A stretch of DNA of 64,000 bases. Source: Sulfurospirillum oryzae. Lineage in GTDB: Bacteria > Campylobacterota > Campylobacteria > Campylobacterales > Sulfurospirillaceae. The translations under genes were made by a program, and so were the position numbers. Positions within the stretch are counted from its first letter, which is position 1. Every line of letters begins with the position of its first letter. Under the pieces are notes generated by a model. The model saw nothing but the letters and a program-made list of their open reading frames with translations, ran no database searches and was not told where the DNA came from. This document shows positions 15,879 through 25,319 of the stretch, one piece after another. The stretch covers positions 62,001 to 126,000 of the forward strand of contig NZ_JANZKZ010000002.1 in the NCBI RefSeq assembly GCF_025770725.1. The letters run 5' to 3'.

Positions 15879-18029
15879 TTAACCCTTTTTGTTAACCGAT
15901 ACATTTATGCGTGTTAAGACATTTTTAGGATAGACTGGGTCTTGCGGTGGAGGCGAAGCAATGATAATATGTTGCAGCACACTCATCTTTTGACTCTCTT
16001 TTGCAAACTCGACCAATAGCTTATCCATAGGAAAAAACTGTAGGTATGTTAAAAAGGACTTTTCCCAGTCAATTTCATTATCCATTAAATTTTTAGCCTC
16101 TTTGAATTGTGCAATATAGATTTTTTTCATAATATTGGCAACATTTTGTTTGCAGATAGAGATATTCATATAAGGCTCAATGTTGTTAAAGACCTTCTCA
16201 TATTCTCTTGCTTCAACCAGCGCCATTTGTTGATTATGAAAAAGCTGCTTCATCTCCTCAAGGGTTTGCACCAATGCGTAATGACTTTGAAGTTTGAACT
16301 GTTCTTGTGTTTTAACGGCTTCAAAAAGCATGTTGTTAGACACTTGATGCTCTAAAATGAGTAGAGCTTTGGATGCTTCTTTAAGCCGATTGGCTTGATT
16401 TTGATAAGGTCTAAACTGATGCAAGATATCCGCTAAGATCAAAGATTGCTTGTAATTTTTTTCCTCTAAATATTTCAGTGTTTCTTGCTGTAAACGTTCT
16501 CCTACTTGAAGGACTTTTTGGTACAAAGAGGTCGCTTCTAAGAAGTTGTTTTGGGCGACCAGTCTAAAATAAAAGTTAAAATTTTTCTCTTTAACGGAAG
16601 ATTCTGCCAGCGTAAAGATACCTGAGCGTTTGAGCATATTTTCGATGAGTTGCTTTTTCTCTTCGACTTCTAAAAAGAGTTTAAGACTCTCTTTGGCAGC
16701 CTCTTTATTGAGCAATGGTTCACGCGCAAGGAGGATTTGTGCTTTCTGGAGACTTTTATTCCACAGAGCTTCTATTTGAGCAAATATAGAGCTTTTTCTA
16801 AGTTCTGGTTTAAACTTGACAAGATCATACGCAGGTGCATAGCTCATACTTCTAAAATATCTTTGAAGTGCTATAAGATCAGGCTGTAATGCTTCAATTT
16901 CGCTAAACTCAAGTTTACATTTTGGATGAAATAAGAAGGGTTCAGCGATCTTTTGTGCTTGCTCAATTTCGCCACGAGAGAGAAGATTCATGATGGTTTC
17001 TTTCTCTTCAAGCCAATATTCATAGATTTTTTTGGTCTCTCGATGCGACATGAGAAAAATATTTTTTTGAAAAAGAAGACAGGCGTTTTTGACCTGTTTG
17101 AGCTTGATAAACGTAATAAATTGCTCTTCGAATTCTCTATGATTGTAAAAGATAAGTTCGCCTGTTTTGAACCCCATAATAAAGTATTTTTGGGTTCGTG
17201 AAAGCGTTGTTACACCATAATAAGGCAATTTGACTTGGTATAAAATATCAAGGGTTTTAACATAAACGGCAAAAAGTATCGATTCACGCGTGCCAATATA
17301 AACAAATTTCTTACTGTGAGAAAGCACCATAACAGAAGGCCAGACACTTTCATCTAAGACCATTTCTTTGACAATTTTGCCTTTGAAAAGGTCGATTTTA
17401 AGTATTTTACCATTTCGTGTAATGGCAAGAAGCGTTTGGTCGTCCACAAAAGTCATCATTTCGATGACTGCATTTAACTTTTGTTCAAATACGATTTTAA
17501 AGCTATTGATTTTGTAGATGATAAGTTCGCGTGAAAAAGAGGCACGTGCAGCAAGGCTGTACTCTTCTGAGATCGCTACAGCACTGATGGAATCACTTGA
17601 TACAGGAAGTTCAGCTTGAATAGTACCATCTTCGGGACTGATGATGTAACTGCGACCTCGTTCGTTACCTGTAATGAGAAAAAGGTCATCTTCACTAAGG
17701 GCTGCTTTACTGACGGCTTGATGTTGGTTGTAATGAAAAGAACTGATAGGCATGATTTTAGCGCGCGTATCAATGACATGTTCCAAGCTTTGTTCTGAAA
17801 AAGAGACATAAGCAAAGTTGTGTCCCACGGCAAAAGGGCGTTTATAGTAATCGAAAAGGTTTTGTTGGTATTGGCTAGAAAGAGGCGTACTTTTGGTGAT
17901 TTTTAGTTCATTAAGGTCTATTTTGTGCAGATGGCACTGATTGTCAATGACATGTAAAATCGATTCATCGGCGACACTCGCACAGGAGATTGCCGTATGA
18001 AAGGCTATCTCTCTTGAACTTGGCAGCAT
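15879..18029 (-). CDS. Beta-propeller (WD40/PQQ-like) plus alpha-helical protein of unknown function
   Basis: The 716-residue protein has no signal peptide. The first 340 or so residues consist of repeating beta-rich units of about 40 residues with recurrent hydrophobic-x-T/G-G-N and hydrophobic-Y-x-hydrophobic patterns, as in WD40 or quinoprotein-like propellers. The rest is helical and rich in Glu, Lys and Gln, with repeat-like helical pairs resembling TPR or COPI-type scaffolds. I do not recognise a named family. It overlaps the receiver-PAS gene upstream by 25 bases, so it is translated with a signalling protein and may act as a scaffold or output module. Confidence 0.7.
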   Translation of the reverse strand: MLPSSREIAFHTAISCASVADESILHVIDNQCHLHKIDLNELKITKSTPLSSQYQQNLFDYYKRPFAVGHNFAYVSFSEQSLEHVIDTRAKIMPISSFHYNQHQAVSKAALSEDDLFLITGNERGRSYIISPEDGTIQAELPVSSDSISAVAISEEYSLAARASFSRELIIYKINSFKIVFEQKLNAVIEMMTFVDDQTLLAITRNGKILKIDLFKGKIVKEMVLDESVWPSVMVLSHSKKFVYIGTRESILFAVYVKTLDILYQVKLPYYGVTTLSRTQKYFIMGFKTGELIFYNHREFEEQFITFIKLKQVKNACLLFQKNIFLMSHRETKKIYEYWLEEKETIMNLLSRGEIEQAQKIAEPFLFHPKCKLEFSEIEALQPDLIALQRYFRSMSYAPAYDLVKFKPELRKSSIFAQIEALWNKSLQKAQILLAREPLLNKEAAKESLKLFLEVEEKKQLIENMLKRSGIFTLAESSVKEKNFNFYFRLVAQNNFLEATSLYQKVLQVGERLQQETLKYLEEKNYKQSLILADILHQFRPYQNQANRLKEASKALLILEHQVSNNMLFEAVKTQEQFKLQSHYALVQTLEEMKQLFHNQQMALVEAREYEKVFNNIEPYMNISICKQNVANIMKKIYIAQFKEAKNLMDNEIDWEKSFLTYLQFFPMDKLLVEFAKESQKMSVLQHIIIASPPPQDPVYPKNVLTRINVSVNKKG

Positions 18030-19294
18030 AATTCAAAGTCCTCTTGTTTGACGATACAGATCATATAAGCCTGAGGTTTGTATTGACTGATTTTGACTAA
18101 AACTTCCAGTATATGCCCTATGGATTTTATGACACCTTTAAAGGTAATATCACCATCATAAGGCCAATTGTTTTTTATAGACTCTATACTGGTAAAGTAG
18201 TCCATTTCTTCAAATGTGATCAACTCTTTGAGCTGGAGTTCTTGGGTTGTAAGCTTCAGCAGAAGAGTCTCATCAATGTGATTGCTTACGATCTCCTCAA
18301 AAAGGGCATTATAGTTTTCTAAGATCAGATTATCGGTTAAAAGTGCCGATGCAAAAGGAATCTGTTTTAAAAGCTCATCTTCTTTGACGTCCATCGCAAG
18401 GCTTAGGTTCGCCTTAGATGTCTCTTCATTGTTTTTGTAGAGTTCGGTGAGGTCTTGAACTATGCTGATAAATTCAATGATTTCACCTTGAGCATCTAAA
18501 ATAGGGACAATGGTTTTATAGTGATACAAAGGGGTTAACGTGCGTGTTTGATTGATCATAAGACCTTGCCACGTTTTTTTAGCTAAGATTGTTGTCCAAA
18601 TATCAGAGTACAATGTTTTTGCATTCGAAGGGTGGCTGATGATGTCGTGTTTTTTCCCGATAATTTCTTCTTTGCTATAACCTGTTGCCTTACAAAAATT
18701 GTCATTGACATCAGTAATGATGCCATTTTTATCGGTAATGGAAACGATGGTCGCTTTATCAAGTGCCTCTTTGTAGGCTTTTAAAATAGAATTTTTAAGA
18801 TCAAGTGATTTGGATTGGACGTGGGCAATTTTTTTAAGTTTTTCATTAGTGATTTCTAAGTCATGTTTGTATTGAATCAACTCTTTATCTCGTTGTATAC
18901 GTTCAACAATGGTATGCAATACGCGAAATATTTGCTCACTTTGAAGTGGTTTTGTAATGAAATTATCGACACCTAAGTTGATAAGTTTCATAAGATATTC
19001 GCTCTCATTGTGTGCAGAAGTGACGAGAATAGGAAGTTTAGGATAGAGCATTTTGATTTGCTCAATCATCTCAATGCCATCCATAACAGGCATTCGCATA
19101 TCGGTAATAATGAGATGGTAAGACTCTTGTGCAAGCTTTTGAAGTCCCTCTTGCCCGTTGGTTGCTACATCTACTTGTGCAAAAATATCACTTAGAAAAA
19201 GACTTACCTCTTCACGAAGAGAAAGATCATCTTCTACGTACAATACTTTTAACTCTTTGCTCCAAGCGATAAGCTGGTCGATAGGGTTTTCCAT
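18005..19294 (-). CDS. Response regulator with PAS domain
   Basis: The 429-residue protein has an N-terminal receiver (about 14-130) with the acid pair Glu21/Asp22-Asp23, phospho-acceptor Asp65 in LIITDMRMPVMDG, the conserved TSAHNE and the lysine of ITKPLQ. A linker helix follows, then a PAS domain (about 195-290) with SITDKNGIITDVNDNFCKATGYS. The C-terminal 140 residues are unassigned. There is no kinase, GGDEF or DNA-binding domain. It is a phosphorylation-dependent adaptor, and co-translation with the propeller protein suggests they are partners. Confidence 0.85.
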   Translation of the reverse strand: MENPIDQLIAWSKELKVLYVEDDLSLREEVSLFLSDIFAQVDVATNGQEGLQKLAQESYHLIITDMRMPVMDGIEMIEQIKMLYPKLPILVTSAHNESEYLMKLINLGVDNFITKPLQSEQIFRVLHTIVERIQRDKELIQYKHDLEITNEKLKKIAHVQSKSLDLKNSILKAYKEALDKATIVSITDKNGIITDVNDNFCKATGYSKEEIIGKKHDIISHPSNAKTLYSDIWTTILAKKTWQGLMINQTRTLTPLYHYKTIVPILDAQGEIIEFISIVQDLTELYKNNEETSKANLSLAMDVKEDELLKQIPFASALLTDNLILENYNALFEEIVSNHIDETLLLKLTTQELQLKELITFEEMDYFTSIESIKNNWPYDGDITFKGVIKSIGHILEVLVKISQYKPQAYMICIVKQEDFELCCQVQER

Positions 19295-19365
19295 TACGGT
19301 TCTCCATATGGATTTGATGGGCTTATTATATACTTTTGGCGTTGTATTTGTGTTGTATTTTTTGC

Positions 19366-19371
19366 TATACT
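19366..19371 (+). promoter_or_regulatory. -10 box TGCTATACT for the OmpR-type regulator
   Basis: Extended -10 (TGC then TATACT) about 50 bases upstream of the GTG start of the regulator gene. Confidence 0.5.
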
Positions 19372-19421
19372 TTCTCCGATTGCTCGTTTTTAAGCGAGAA
19401 TTTACTCATTGAGGAAAAAAA

Positions 19422-20114
19422 GTGCGCGAATCGTTATCTTTACTCCTTATCGAAGATGATGTCTCTTTGAATGAAGAGTTAGGCATCTTTTTAAGCGATT
19501 TTTTTGATACGATAGATTCATGCGGTTCTGCGGAAGAAGCGTATGCCAAATACCTTACGTCTTCTTACGATCTTGTTATAACAGATATTCAACTTCCCAA
19601 TCAAAACGGTCTTTCTTTAGTCGAAAAGATTAAGAAAAAAAATCCTTCACAGATGGTCATTGTTATCTCGGCGTATAAAGAGGTGGACTATTTTCTCAAA
19701 AGCATTGATTTGGGGATTTATAGCTTTCTCACCAAGCCGTTTGATTCTCAGCTTCTTATCAATACGATGATCAAAGCGACAAATCAGCTTCGTAATCAGA
19801 AAAGTAAACCGGATTCTTCGCTGGTTTATCTGCATGAAGGAGTAAGTTTTGACATGAAAACAAAAGCTTTACATGTCAATGAAATGCAACAAGAATTGAC
19901 AACGAAAGAAGAGCTTTTACTCTATATCTTAGTCAAAAATGCCAATACCTTTGTACGCAATGAACAGCTTGCTCAAACAATCTGGCAAAGTGATGAAGTG
20001 AACAACTCAACCCTTAGAGCTTTAGTTAAGCGACTGCGCGATAAACTTGGGTATGATGAATGTATCATTAACCTCAAAAATCGAGGGTATAAACTTACTG
20101 CACATCTTTCATAG
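19422..20114 (+). CDS. OmpR/PhoB-type response regulator
   Basis: The 230-residue protein has a receiver domain (residues 5-118; Glu11/Asp12-Asp13, Asp55 in VITDIQLP, Lys in LTKPFD) and a C-terminal winged helix (about 135-228) with LVKRLRDKLG near the recognition helix. The GTG start has GAGGAAAA upstream. It is transcribed opposite to its neighbours and ends in a 20-base overlap with the convergent receiver-GGDEF-EAL gene. The target genes are unknown. Confidence 0.92.
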   Translation: MRESLSLLLIEDDVSLNEELGIFLSDFFDTIDSCGSAEEAYAKYLTSSYDLVITDIQLPNQNGLSLVEKIKKKNPSQMVIVISAYKEVDYFLKSIDLGIYSFLTKPFDSQLLINTMIKATNQLRNQKSKPDSSLVYLHEGVSFDMKTKALHVNEMQQELTTKEELLLYILVKNANTFVRNEQLAQTIWQSDEVNNSTLRALVKRLRDKLGYDECIINLKNRGYKLTAHLS

Positions 20115-21846
20115 GTAATTCTAAAGGAACATTGAAAAAATAGCCTTGAGAGTAATCGACACCCAATTGTCTAACCATCTCAAACTCCTCTTTTGTCGAA
20201 ACATACTCCGCAACGACTTGTATCCCCATTTTTTTAGCCATTAACGCAATGGATTCTACGATGTCTTGATTACGAGGATTGGTGTCAATGCCTTTGATAA
20301 ACTGTCCATCAATTTTAATAAAATCCACACCCAGATTTTCCAAGCGATTAAAATTGGAGCGGTCACTTCCAAAATCATCAAGGGCAAGAAGATAACCCAT
20401 ATCTTTAAGTACTTGCAAGTTAAGCAGTGGGAGGTGGTTGATGTCGCTGATGATGATATCTTCCAAAATCTCAAATGTGACCAATGCAGGATCAATCTGG
20501 TAAAGCTTTTGCTTTGCGATCAAAAAGTCAAGAAAGGTTTGATTGAGCAGATCCTCGTTGGTAATGTTCAGTGAAAATGCAACATTTTGTCCGGAAAAGA
20601 TTTTAAACGATTTATTGATCATAATGCGTGTTAGATTGCTCATAAGTCCACTACGTCTCGCCGCTTCCAAAAAATGAGAAGGAGAGATGATCTCACCATC
20701 ATCTTCAATACGTGCCAAGCACTCATATTTGGTAATTTTTTGCGTCACATTATCGACAATAGGTTGAAAATAGGGCACAACACGGTCTTCTTCGAGTGCA
20801 ATGCGAAACTTTTGAATCCACGTGGTTTCGATTGTGGTGCGTTTGAGAAAAATATCTTGGGTGTTGTAGATGTTGTATTGATTAGGAATACCGCGCATAC
20901 GAGCTTCACGTAGCGCAATACGTGCATTTGGCAATAACGAAGCTGGTGAATTAGAGGTTGCAATGCCGCATGAGAGTGTAATGTAAACGGGTTTCTCTTT
21001 GTCTTCACCAATAGGTGTTTCTCTAAAAAATGCTTGTATTTGAATCGCGACAAACTCTGGATTGATGATCTGTGGATCGAAAATAATGACAAACTCATCA
21101 GAATTATAACGGTAGAGATGAACATCTTGTGAGAGATTGTACTGTAAATATTCACCGACTTTAAAGAGCGCTTCATCGGCAAATTCTGCGCCATACGTTT
21201 GGTTGATAAAGCTGAAATTATCGATGTTGTAAAGCATAATGGTCAGTTGATGATCTTGTTGAAAATTGTCTAAGAAGTGATAGAGCATCGTAGCATTCTG
21301 AAGTTTAGTCACTTTGTCTACGGTTAAAAATTCATGTACGATCTGAGAGTTTTGTGCAAGTTGTAGACTCTGCTCTTCTAATGTTCTCTGTAATATCTCT
21401 TGCTCTTGCGCTTTTTCTTTACGCGTTTTCACTAAAGAGGCGACTTTATAAAGTGTTTCAATGAGCTGATCAAAGTCGATAGGTTTTAAGATATATCCAT
21501 TGATGTTGTTGCGGATACTCTCTAAAAAGTATTCTGTTTCATTGTGCGCTGAAACAACGATGATCGGCTGTTTTGGATTGATGGCTTGAATGCTTCTAAT
21601 CAGATCCATACCATTCATGTGTGGCATATTAAGGTCGGTGATGATGATATCGTAACCATTTTCTTTTTCATTATAGAGCTTTAATGCCTCTACACCATCG
21701 GTTGCTTCATCGATCTCGGCGAAGAGATCAAGCAGAAGTGCTACGGTGTTTTCTCGCAATACCACATCATCTTCGACGTATAAAATACGCAAAGTTGAGG
21801 TAATGTCGACTAGATCTTTAAGGCTAATTTGCACTGTATTCTCCAC
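20095..21846 (-). CDS. Receiver-GGDEF(degenerate)-EAL c-di-GMP signalling protein
   Basis: The 583-residue protein has a receiver (about 15-135; Asp71 in IIITDLNMPHMNG), a coiled linker, a GGDEF-fold domain (about 185-325) and an EAL domain (about 340-580). The cyclase signature is YNSDEF, so diguanylate cyclase activity is unlikely. The EAL domain retains an ECLARIED start, NITNED, LDDFGS, FIKIDG, AEYV and YSQGYFF, so phosphodiesterase activity is plausible, with DRSNF in place of the usual GYSNF. It overlaps the upstream sensor kinase by 23 bases, which marks that kinase as its likely phosphodonor. Confidence 0.9.
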   Translation of the reverse strand: MENTVQISLKDLVDITSTLRILYVEDDVVLRENTVALLLDLFAEIDEATDGVEALKLYNEKENGYDIIITDLNMPHMNGMDLIRSIQAINPKQPIIVVSAHNETEYFLESIRNNINGYILKPIDFDQLIETLYKVASLVKTRKEKAQEQEILQRTLEEQSLQLAQNSQIVHEFLTVDKVTKLQNATMLYHFLDNFQQDHQLTIMLYNIDNFSFINQTYGAEFADEALFKVGEYLQYNLSQDVHLYRYNSDEFVIIFDPQIINPEFVAIQIQAFFRETPIGEDKEKPVYITLSCGIATSNSPASLLPNARIALREARMRGIPNQYNIYNTQDIFLKRTTIETTWIQKFRIALEEDRVVPYFQPIVDNVTQKITKYECLARIEDDGEIISPSHFLEAARRSGLMSNLTRIMINKSFKIFSGQNVAFSLNITNEDLLNQTFLDFLIAKQKLYQIDPALVTFEILEDIIISDINHLPLLNLQVLKDMGYLLALDDFGSDRSNFNRLENLGVDFIKIDGQFIKGIDTNPRNQDIVESIALMAKKMGIQVVAEYVSTKEEFEMVRQLGVDYSQGYFFNVPLELPMKDVQ

Positions 21847-23998
21847 GAATTTTAATTATAAATTTTGCACCTTGTGGTGTATTGATAACATGTAAAGAGC
21901 CATGACAGTGCTCTTCGATAATTGTTTTGGACATATAGAGTCCCAGACCTGTACCATTTTTTTCTATTTTTGTAGAAAAATAGGGGTCAAATATTTTTGG
22001 AATATTTGCCTCAGGAATACCACCTGCATTATCCTCAATCTCGATCACAAAGAGGGCATTTTCTTCATACGCATTGATCCATATAGTACCATCTTCTAAC
22101 TTTTTTTCAAGTATGGCATCTTGTGCATTTTTTAAAATATTGATTAAAACTTGCATCACTTGGGTCTCATACGTAATGAGTTCACTTTTAGAACTATTAT
22201 TTACATGTAACGTTATCTTATGCACATCCAAACTCTTGCCAATGATTTTGATCGCTTTATCAATAATGGTAGATAGTAAACTTTTTTCACAGTGCTGTTC
22301 AGGCCTAAAAAAGTTCCTAAAATCATCAATGGTGCATGTTAAAAATTGGATGTAATTTTCGATTTTACCAATGGCATTGTTTAAAAACTCCTCTTGGTCA
22401 ATTCTTCCTTGCTCACTTTTTAAGTCAAATTTTTTAAGACTTTGTTTGAGCTTGATACTTGCCGTCACCGTAGAGATAGAGCCAAGCGGTTGACGCCATT
22501 GGTGTGCAATCATGCTGATCATTTCGCCCATCTGCGCGAGTCTTGATTGGTAAAGCATCATTTTTTGGGTTTCCATATTTTCGATGACGCCCTCTTTGAT
22601 TTTTTTATCCATAGAGTCGTACAGCTCTTGCAACTCATGGCTCATGGCGGTAAAGTTGTCTAAAAGTGTGTTGATCTCTAAGATATTGGAGCGAGCTATT
22701 TTGGTTGCGATAAGCTTATCTTTAAACTGTTTAGTTGCCTCAATAAGATCGTACAGAGGCGAGAGGATCTGGGTTGAGAATTTCTCAGCACGAGAAAGCA
22801 GTACAAAGAGGAAAACAAGGTAGAACAGAGCCATCAAACCAAGTGCAAAGTAGCCTATTTTATCGGTTTTTGCTTTCAGTTTTGTGCTATTGGCAAGCAA
22901 TGAATCTTGATCAAGCAAGAGAATAAATTTCCAATTGGTTTGGGGAATTGTATTTTGCGTAATGATAAAATCACTCCCTTTACCATGAAATTCAGAAAGA
23001 CTGTTATTTTCTTGAACGATACGGCCAAGTGTCATTGCAAGTGCATTGGTTTTATTGGTAAAAAGATTGAAGTCTTGCGGTTTGCTAATGGTATTGGCTA
23101 TAGGCGCACTATAGGTATGCGATTTAAGCTCTTTAATGCCAAGATGAATTTCGAGTGCTTCATTCATTCCCAAAATTTGCCCCTCTTCATTGACAAGCAT
23201 CGCCATTGAAGTGTAGGGAAGTTTAATGGAGAGAATATTGTTGATGAGTTGATCTATCGTAACATCAATGCCTACAACGCCCTCTAAGAAGTCTCCTTTG
23301 TACACAGGTGCAATGGCACTGATCATCCATCCAAGCCCCGCTGGGTCTAGGTAGGCACTTGTCCAAACCACTTTTTTTGAAGGGTTGTGTATTTTATCGG
23401 CTAGGTAGTAAAAATTAAATGTTGGAATGTCCATGTCATGGGTGTATTGACTTAAAGCATCTGGCATAAAAGGGCAGAGTCTGTTCATGGAGTCATAGGA
23501 GTTAAAATAGACCTGCGCAATGTTTTCATTGGTCTTTAAAACAGCATTATAAAACGTATCGAGCTTTTCAGTGGCAATGGCTTTTGCAAGGCGATTTTGG
23601 CTTCCTTTTTGAACATCAGAGAAAAAGAGGGTACATGAGTCATCGTGTTTTTTTGTATTGGTGATGACACCGTTATTCATAAGGGTATACGTACTATCTT
23701 TGGTGTTTACATGTAAAGGATCAAAAGAGGTAAAAAAGTTTTCATGCTCTTTTTGAAACAAGAGGGTAATGTTTGAAATCGTTTTAAATTCATTATTGAT
23801 AATGGTAGCCGAACGATTGCTAATCTCTTGAATATGTACCTTTGTCTCTTCAATGAGAGCATTTTTAGTGGTTTCATTCACATAAGAATTACTCCAAAAA
23901 TACGCCCAAAGCAACATCACTTCAATAAGAATTAAAGGGAAAATGATTGATTTTAAATACTCTTTTTTGATGAGTTTTGAGAGCGTATTTTGTATCAT
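21824..23998 (-). CDS. Membrane sensor histidine kinase with periplasmic Cache-type domain
   Basis: The 724-residue protein has a first membrane helix (about 17-35), a large periplasmic region (to about 370) that looks like a double Cache sensor including VYKGDFLEGVVGIDVTI, a second helix (about 375-400), and a helical linker. The transmitter follows, with the H-box MIAHQWRQPL and an ATPase domain (N-box NILKNAQDAI, G1 EDNAGG, G2 GTGLGLYM). Ligand unknown; Cache domains bind small molecules such as carboxylates or amino acids. The gene is 4 bases downstream of the second kinase and overlaps the receiver-GGDEF-EAL gene. It carries a palindrome copy at 23706. Confidence 0.9.
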   Translation of the reverse strand: MIQNTLSKLIKKEYLKSIIFPLILIEVMLLWAYFWSNSYVNETTKNALIEETKVHIQEISNRSATIINNEFKTISNITLLFQKEHENFFTSFDPLHVNTKDSTYTLMNNGVITNTKKHDDSCTLFFSDVQKGSQNRLAKAIATEKLDTFYNAVLKTNENIAQVYFNSYDSMNRLCPFMPDALSQYTHDMDIPTFNFYYLADKIHNPSKKVVWTSAYLDPAGLGWMISAIAPVYKGDFLEGVVGIDVTIDQLINNILSIKLPYTSMAMLVNEEGQILGMNEALEIHLGIKELKSHTYSAPIANTISKPQDFNLFTNKTNALAMTLGRIVQENNSLSEFHGKGSDFIITQNTIPQTNWKFILLLDQDSLLANSTKLKAKTDKIGYFALGLMALFYLVFLFVLLSRAEKFSTQILSPLYDLIEATKQFKDKLIATKIARSNILEINTLLDNFTAMSHELQELYDSMDKKIKEGVIENMETQKMMLYQSRLAQMGEMISMIAHQWRQPLGSISTVTASIKLKQSLKKFDLKSEQGRIDQEEFLNNAIGKIENYIQFLTCTIDDFRNFFRPEQHCEKSLLSTIIDKAIKIIGKSLDVHKITLHVNNSSKSELITYETQVMQVLINILKNAQDAILEKKLEDGTIWINAYEENALFVIEIEDNAGGIPEANIPKIFDPYFSTKIEKNGTGLGLYMSKTIIEEHCHGSLHVINTPQGAKFIIKIRGEYSAN

Positions 23999-24002
23999 CT
24001 GC

Positions 24003-25220
24003 TTATCCTTCTTTTAGCTTGATAATGAATTTTGCTCCAGCTGGACTGTTGGTTGCTATTATTTCGCCTCCACAATGCTCTTCAATGATGGTTTTTGACA
24101 TATACAGACCTAGTCCTGTGCCATTTTTTTCCTGTTTAGTTGAAAAATAGGGTTCAAAAACATGTGGCAATACAGACTTAGGAATACCTCCAGCATTATC
24201 TTCAATACAAATAGTCTGCCATATTCCTTCAGATCCAATAGTAATGGTAATATGAGGATTGGGTGTCTCTCGCTCTTTGATGACATCTTCTGCATTTTTG
24301 AGAATATTAAGAATGACTTGCGTGACTTCGTTGGCATACGTAAAAATTTCATTGGTAGCATGTGTTTCGATGCTAATGGTAATGCCATTAATCTCTAAAG
24401 CTTTACCAATGATCTCTAAAGTACGGTTGACCAACTGCGAGAGTGTGACGCTCTCCTTTTGTTTGTTGGGTTTGAAAAAATTGCGAAAGTCATCAATGGT
24501 GTGGGTCAGAAATTGGACATAAGATTCGATCTTGCTCATCGCTTCATTCAAAAAGAGTTTGCTCGCCTCTTGTCCCTCAGGCGTTGAGTAGTCAAAGCGG
24601 TTTAGTGTGATTTTGAGTTTGATAGACGCTGCAACTGCAGAGACAGAGCCCAAAGGTTGGCGCCATTGATGCGCAATCATACTGATCATCTCACCCATCT
24701 GCGCAAGACGAGATTGTTGTAAGATATGCTTATCTTTTTCTCTATTTTTGGCAACTTCTTCTTCGATGCGGCGTTCAAGTGTTTGGTTGATTTCAATGAG
24801 TTCTAAATGGTTTTGACATGCCCGTACCGCATTTTCAAGTTTTGCATGAAATGAGGAAATGATGGCTTTGATAAGTTCAAGTTCAACGATCGTCGCCTCA
24901 AAAACAAATACGATCCAATCTTCTCCCATCTTTACATGTAAAAGGTGCTTACCACTTGGAGCATCGAAAGTGATCATCTCATCATACATGTTTGCCGAAG
25001 GGGTGACAAAGAGATCACTAAATGCTTTTTTACCATGTAAACAGATCTGCTTATATGTTTGAGTGCGTTTGTTATATTCCCAATATACAGACGCAAGAGC
25101 GCCTGTTTTGCGTGAAAAGACTTTCAAAAAATGTTTGACCATCTCTTCGAGTTGAAGTGATGTTCCTATTGCACTAACACATTCAAAAGTAATTAAAAGT
25201 TGTTCATTGAGTTGCTGCAT
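24003..25220 (-). CDS. Cytoplasmic histidine kinase with GAF-like N-terminus
   Basis: About 405 residues with no membrane helix. The first 140 residues look like a GAF-type sensor (weak call). A helical stretch with LERRIEEEVAKN follows, then a transmitter very similar to that of the next gene: H-box MIAHQWRQPL, TIDDFRNFF, NILKNAEDVI, EDNAGG and GTGLGLYM. The ATG at 25220 was chosen because AGGAGG lies just upstream. A palindrome copy at 24931 encodes LHVK. It heads or continues the kinase-kinase-EAL unit and may share the same receiver. Confidence 0.86.
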   Translation of the reverse strand: MQQLNEQLLITFECVSAIGTSLQLEEMVKHFLKVFSRKTGALASVYWEYNKRTQTYKQICLHGKKAFSDLFVTPSANMYDEMITFDAPSGKHLLHVKMGEDWIVFVFEATIVELELIKAIISSFHAKLENAVRACQNHLELIEINQTLERRIEEEVAKNREKDKHILQQSRLAQMGEMISMIAHQWRQPLGSVSAVAASIKLKITLNRFDYSTPEGQEASKLFLNEAMSKIESYVQFLTHTIDDFRNFFKPNKQKESVTLSQLVNRTLEIIGKALEINGITISIETHATNEIFTYANEVTQVILNILKNAEDVIKERETPNPHITITIGSEGIWQTICIEDNAGGIPKSVLPHVFEPYFSTKQEKNGTGLGLYMSKTIIEEHCGGEIIATNSPAGAKFIIKLKEG

Positions 25221-25319
25221 CAAATGCCTCCTGCGACACACATTTGCTAAAAGAAAATCATTGATTTTGCATCAGAGTAAGATACCATAAAGATGCTGAT
25301 ACCCGCAAATCATTCAAAA

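Noticed and set aside
23706-24942. Palindrome copies in the kinase genes as a sign of a mobile element or CRISPR-like repeat
   Set aside because: Copies are isolated 12-mers with no regular spacing, no flanking duplications and no cas genes or transposase anywhere in the window.
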